Assembly (NCBI GenBank): GCA_035698665.1
Contig: DASSBN010000065.1
Span: 1-27,291 of the forward strand
Source of the DNA: DATEOR01 sp035698665
GTDB taxonomy: Bacteria > Actinomycetota > Thermoleophilia > Gaiellales > Gaiellaceae
Direction of reading: 5' to 3'
Length of the DNA stretch: 27,291 bases
The position numbers and the translations under genes are program-made. How positions within the stretch are numbered: the first letter of the stretch is position 1; every line of letters begins with the position of its first letter. Below, piece by piece: positions 25,175-27,291 of the stretch. The notes under the pieces were generated by a model. It did no database searches, was not told the DNA's origin, and saw only the letters and a list, made by a program, of their open reading frames with translations.

Positions 25175-25969
25175 GTGATTCCCCGCTGTCTGACTATCGC
25201 GGGCTCCGATTCCGGCGGTGGCGCCGGGATCCAGGCCGACCTGAAGGCCTTCGCCGCGCTCGGCTGTCACGGCATGAGCGCGATCGTGGCGCTGACCGCG
25301 CAGTCCACGACGGAGGTGCGCTCGGTCCACGAGGCGCCCCCGGAGTTCATCCGGGACGAGCTCGAGGTCGTCTTCGCCGACATCGGGGTGGACGCGGCCA
25401 AGACCGGCATGCTCTTCTCCCGGCGCATCGTCGAGGCGGTTGCGAGCTTTCTTTCGGCGCACCGCGTCCCGCTCGTCGTCGATCCGGTCATGGTGGCTGC
25501 CTCCGGTGCGAAGCTCCTGCAGGACGACGCGGTCGAGGTCCTCGTGGCCGAGCTACTGCCTCTTGCGAGCGTCGTCACCCCGAACCTGCACGAGGCCTGC
25601 GCGCTTGCGGGAGTGCCGTATTCGGACGGCGCGGACCGTGAGATGCTGGCCGAGCGGATTCACGCCCTTGGCCCTACAGCCGTGATCGTCACCGGCGGTC
25701 ACGGGACCCAGGCGGTGGACTGGCTCTACGACGGAGAGCGCCACGTCCCGATCCCGGTGGAGCGCCACGAGTCGGACGCCACCCATGGGGCCGGCTGCAC
25801 CCACTCGGCGAGCCTGACCGCACTGCTCGCTCGCGGTGAGTCGCTGGAGGACGCGGCGCGCGGCGCCGCCCGCATCGCCTCCGAGGCCGTTCGCGCCGGG
25901 CTCGACGACCTCGGCGCAGGCTCGGGCCCCGTCGACGTCATCGGTCTTGAGGCTGTTCGAAGCAGGTGA
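25175..25969 (+). CDS. thiD: Hydroxymethylpyrimidine/phosphomethylpyrimidine kinase
   Basis: ThiD phosphorylates HMP and HMP-P to HMP-PP, the pyrimidine precursor of thiamine. The protein is 264 aa from GTG 25175. It has the ribokinase-fold signature GSDSGGGAGIQADLKAF, then HGMSAIVALTAQ, DPVMVAASGAKLL, TPNLHEACALAG and the anion-hole/catalytic motif DATHGAGCTHSA (the usual form is DTxGTGC, so Ala replaces Thr). An ATG 18 bp upstream (25157) would add six residues but lies inside the proposed -10 boxes, so the GTG is preferred. It overlaps thiL by 23 bp. A pyridoxal kinase activity is possible in the family, but the thiL neighbour supports thiamine. Confidence 0.93.
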   Translation: MIPRCLTIAGSDSGGGAGIQADLKAFAALGCHGMSAIVALTAQSTTEVRSVHEAPPEFIRDELEVVFADIGVDAAKTGMLFSRRIVEAVASFLSAHRVPLVVDPVMVAASGAKLLQDDAVEVLVAELLPLASVVTPNLHEACALAGVPYSDGADREMLAERIHALGPTAVIVTGGHGTQAVDWLYDGERHVPIPVERHESDATHGAGCTHSASLTALLARGESLEDAARGAARIASEAVRAGLDDLGAGSGPVDVIGLEAVRSR

Positions 25970-26804
25970 GTTCGGGCTCCTGCGGGAGCTCGAGCGGCTC
26001 GGCCTCGTCTCCGGACAGGATGCGGAGGGCGCGCTACTCGGCGACGGCCGGGTCGCGACAGCGGACGTCCTTGCGGAGGGCATCCACTTCCGCCTCGACT
26101 GGACCTCGTTCCGGGACCTCGGCTACAAGGCGGCTGCGGTCAATCTGAGCGACCTCGCTGCGATGGGTGCGGCAGTGGAAGGCCTGCTCGTCGGTTTGGG
26201 TGCGCCTGCGCACGCCGAGGTGGCCGAGGTCGTCGAGCTCTACGAGGGGCTGAACGAGACCGGTGTTCCGGTCGTCGGGGGCGACACCACGCGGACGCCG
26301 TTCTGGTTTCTCTCCGTGACCGCTTTCGGTACGAGCGAACGCGTGCCGGGCCGGGCCGGCGCCCGACCGGGAGACGTGCTCGTTGTCACCGGCCCGCTCG
26401 GAGGCTCGGCAGCGGGTCGCCAGGTCCTGGAGCACGGCCTCGAGGGCTTCGACGAGCTCGTGGAGGCCCACCGTCGGCCTCCGCTTCGGCTCGAGGAGGG
26501 ACGTGCTCTCGCCCGCGTCGCACACGCGCTGGTCGACCTGAGCGACGGGATCGGCTCCGACGCCGCGCGGATTGCCGAGCGGTCGGGCTGCAAGATCGTC
26601 CTCGACGTCGACGCGATTCCGCGGGCGGCGCGGATCGAAGAGGTCGCCGACCTGCCGTTCTGGACCATGGGCGAGGACTACGAGCTCCTGGCGGTCCTGG
26701 CGCCCGAGGACGCCGATGCGAGCGGCTTCACCGTCGTCGGCCGCGTCGAGGAAGGCTCAGGCGTCGAGCCCGCCCTCCAAGGCTGGGATTCCTTTCGGGG
26801 CTAG
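25947..26804 (+). CDS. thiL: Thiamine-monophosphate kinase
   Basis: ThiL makes thiamine diphosphate from thiamine monophosphate, the last step of the pathway. The 285-aa protein has GEFGLLRELERLGL at the N-terminus, the metal and substrate region VATADVLAEGIHFRLDW with the following KAAAVNLSDLAAMGA, GGDTTRTP, DLSDGIGSDAARIAE and GEDYELLAVL, all standard for the ThiL/PurM fold. The TTG at 25947, inside the thiD end, is the best start; an in-frame CTG two codons later is an alternative. The TAG stop interlocks with the trxA stop at CTAG 26801-26804. ThiE and ThiC are not in the window. Confidence 0.93.
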   Translation: MRLFEAGEFGLLRELERLGLVSGQDAEGALLGDGRVATADVLAEGIHFRLDWTSFRDLGYKAAAVNLSDLAAMGAAVEGLLVGLGAPAHAEVAEVVELYEGLNETGVPVVGGDTTRTPFWFLSVTAFGTSERVPGRAGARPGDVLVVTGPLGGSAAGRQVLEHGLEGFDELVEAHRRPPLRLEEGRALARVAHALVDLSDGIGSDAARIAERSGCKIVLDVDAIPRAARIEEVADLPFWTMGEDYELLAVLAPEDADASGFTVVGRVEEGSGVEPALQGWDSFRG

Positions 26805-27130
26805 GCGGCTTTGCCGAGCCAGCGTTCCCAGGCCGACTCGTAGTGGCTCTTGGAGCGGGCGCCGATGACGGTCTCTTGCGGCTCGCCGCGCTCGAAGAGG
26901 ATGACCGTGGGGATCGAGAGCACGTTGTAGCGAGACTGCGTCTGCAGGTTCTCGTCCACGTTCATCTTCAGGAACTTCACGCGGTCTCCGTGCTGCTCGG
27001 CGAGGTCGTCGATGATCGGGCTGACGACGCGGCATGGACCGCACCACGGCGCCCAGAAGTCGACGACTACGGGTCGGTCAGAGTCAAGGACCTCAGCCTG
27101 GAAGTCCTCGTCGGTGACGTCACCCACCAT
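26801..27130 (-). CDS. trxA: Thioredoxin
   Basis: A 109-aa thioredoxin, a general cytoplasmic disulfide reductant. The active site is WCGPC (Cys30, Cys33), with VVVDFWAP before it and the cis-proline Pro74 in LSIPTVILF. The length and the absence of a signal peptide fit classical TrxA rather than a ResA/CcmG-type protein. The ATG at 27130 is preceded at close range by GGGAG and by a TAGAAT box 6 nt upstream, so it may be expressed both with the upstream glycosyltransferase and from its own promoter. No thioredoxin reductase gene is seen. Confidence 0.96.
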   Translation of the reverse strand: MVGDVTDEDFQAEVLDSDRPVVVDFWAPWCGPCRVVSPIIDDLAEQHGDRVKFLKMNVDENLQTQSRYNVLSIPTVILFERGEPQETVIGARSKSHYESAWERWLGKAA

Positions 27131-27136
27131 GCTCCC

Positions 27137-27142
27137 ATTCTA
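27137..27142 (-). promoter_or_regulatory. Predicted -10 box of trxA
   Basis: TAGAAT (minus strand) is one base from TATAAT and lies 6 nt before the trxA ATG, in the 19-bp gap after the glycosyltransferase stop. It predicts a start of transcription at or next to the ATG. The GGGAG between box and ATG would then be excluded from the short message but usable in a read-through message. Confidence 0.45.
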
Positions 27143-27149
27143 GCCGCGG

Positions 27150-27291
27150 TTACAGACGATTCAGAGCGGTGCGAACGCGAAGCTCGGGCACCTTCCACAC
27201 CGCCTCGAGGACGATGCCGCGCGTCATCTTCGAGCCGCCGGAACGGCGCTCGGCGAAAACGATCGGAATCTCTGCGACCTCGGAGCCCGCG
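27150..27291 (-). CDS. Polyprenol-phosphate mannosyltransferase-like protein, C-terminal end (5' end outside window)
   Basis: Only the last 46 codons are present, ending in TAA at 27152-27150. The sequence has EVAEIPIVFAERRSGGSKM followed by IVLEAVWKVPELR. The EIPIVFxERRxGxSKM pattern is the hallmark of the C-terminal part of GT2-family dolichol/polyprenol monophosphate mannose synthases, which load mannose from GDP-mannose on a lipid carrier for envelope glycans. A related GT2 glycosyltransferase is possible because the catalytic domain is outside the window. It lies 19 bp upstream of trxA on the same strand. Confidence 0.75.
   Translation of the reverse strand, partial: AGSEVAEIPIVFAERRSGGSKMTRGIVLEAVWKVPELRVRTALNRL

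Noticed and set aside
22021..25641. A 1206-codon open frame on the plus strand, antisense to NDH-2 and the helicase
   Set aside because: It is low-complexity (Arg/Glu/Asp/Leu-rich), has no recognisable motif and mirrors the codon structure of two secure minus-strand genes; typical of high-GC DNA.

Overview
The window is about 27.3 kb of high-GC, very densely coded bacterial chromosome. I see no mobile element, CRISPR array, tRNA or rRNA. The gene set is housekeeping: DNA gyrase, a complete-looking FASII elongation set, acetyl-CoA carboxyltransferase, biotin ligase, NDH-2, thiamine kinases and thioredoxin. GC-rich codon use, many GTG/TTG starts, TAnnnT -10 boxes sitting right at start codons and a Ppm-like mannosyltransferase suggest a high-GC actinobacterial lineage. 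A long E. coli-type insert in GyrB and separate AccD and AccA subunits argue against typical Actinomycetia and fit a deep lineage such as Thermoleophilia. The lineage call is inference; no rRNA is present. gyrBA suggests the left end may lie near the replication origin.

Layout. 1-3590: gyrB 3' part and gyrA (+). 3700-4011: small MerR-type DNA-binding protein (+). 4008-7087: a minus-strand operon nfeD -> slipin -> galT-like. 7181-9343: a secreted amidase with FlgD-type Ig repeats (+). 9340-10092: biotin-protein ligase (-). 10111-18383: one tightly packed plus-strand run, ECF sigma - fabZ - fabH - fabD - fabG - fabF - HAD hydrolase - zinc-ribbon/ureohydrolase fusion - accD - accA. 18384-18573: the longest non-coding stretch, with two strong hairpins and DnaA-box-like motifs. 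18574-20895: LigD (+). 20892-25149: a minus-strand operon MrfA-like helicase -> NDH-2 -> GNAT. 25175-26804: thiD-thiL (+). 26801-27291: a mannosyltransferase 3' end and trxA (-).

How the genes fit together. The 10-18 kb block is a lipid-supply unit: AccD/AccA help make malonyl-CoA, FabD loads it on ACP, FabH starts chains, and FabF/FabG/FabZ elongate them. BirA, transcribed divergently from the head of this block, would biotinylate the carboxylase carrier protein. ACP, enoyl reductase and AccB/AccC are not here. NfeD and slipin form the classic membrane protease/scaffold pair. ThiD and ThiL act at two steps of thiamine diphosphate synthesis. LigD and the MrfA-like helicase are DNA-repair genes.

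Most unusual signals. (1) All four convergent gene pairs end with stop codons interlocked over exactly 4 bp (CTAG three times, TTAG once). (2) Two divergent pairs, birA/sigma and helicase/thiD, have -10 boxes overlapping on opposite strands, each 6-8 nt from a start codon, which predicts back-to-back leaderless transcription. (3) A zinc ribbon is fused to an arginase-fold domain whose GGDHS ligand motif is replaced by GGCCCAH. (4) The galT-like gene and fabG appear to use CTG starts. (5) An ECF sigma factor without an adjacent anti-sigma gene heads the FASII run.
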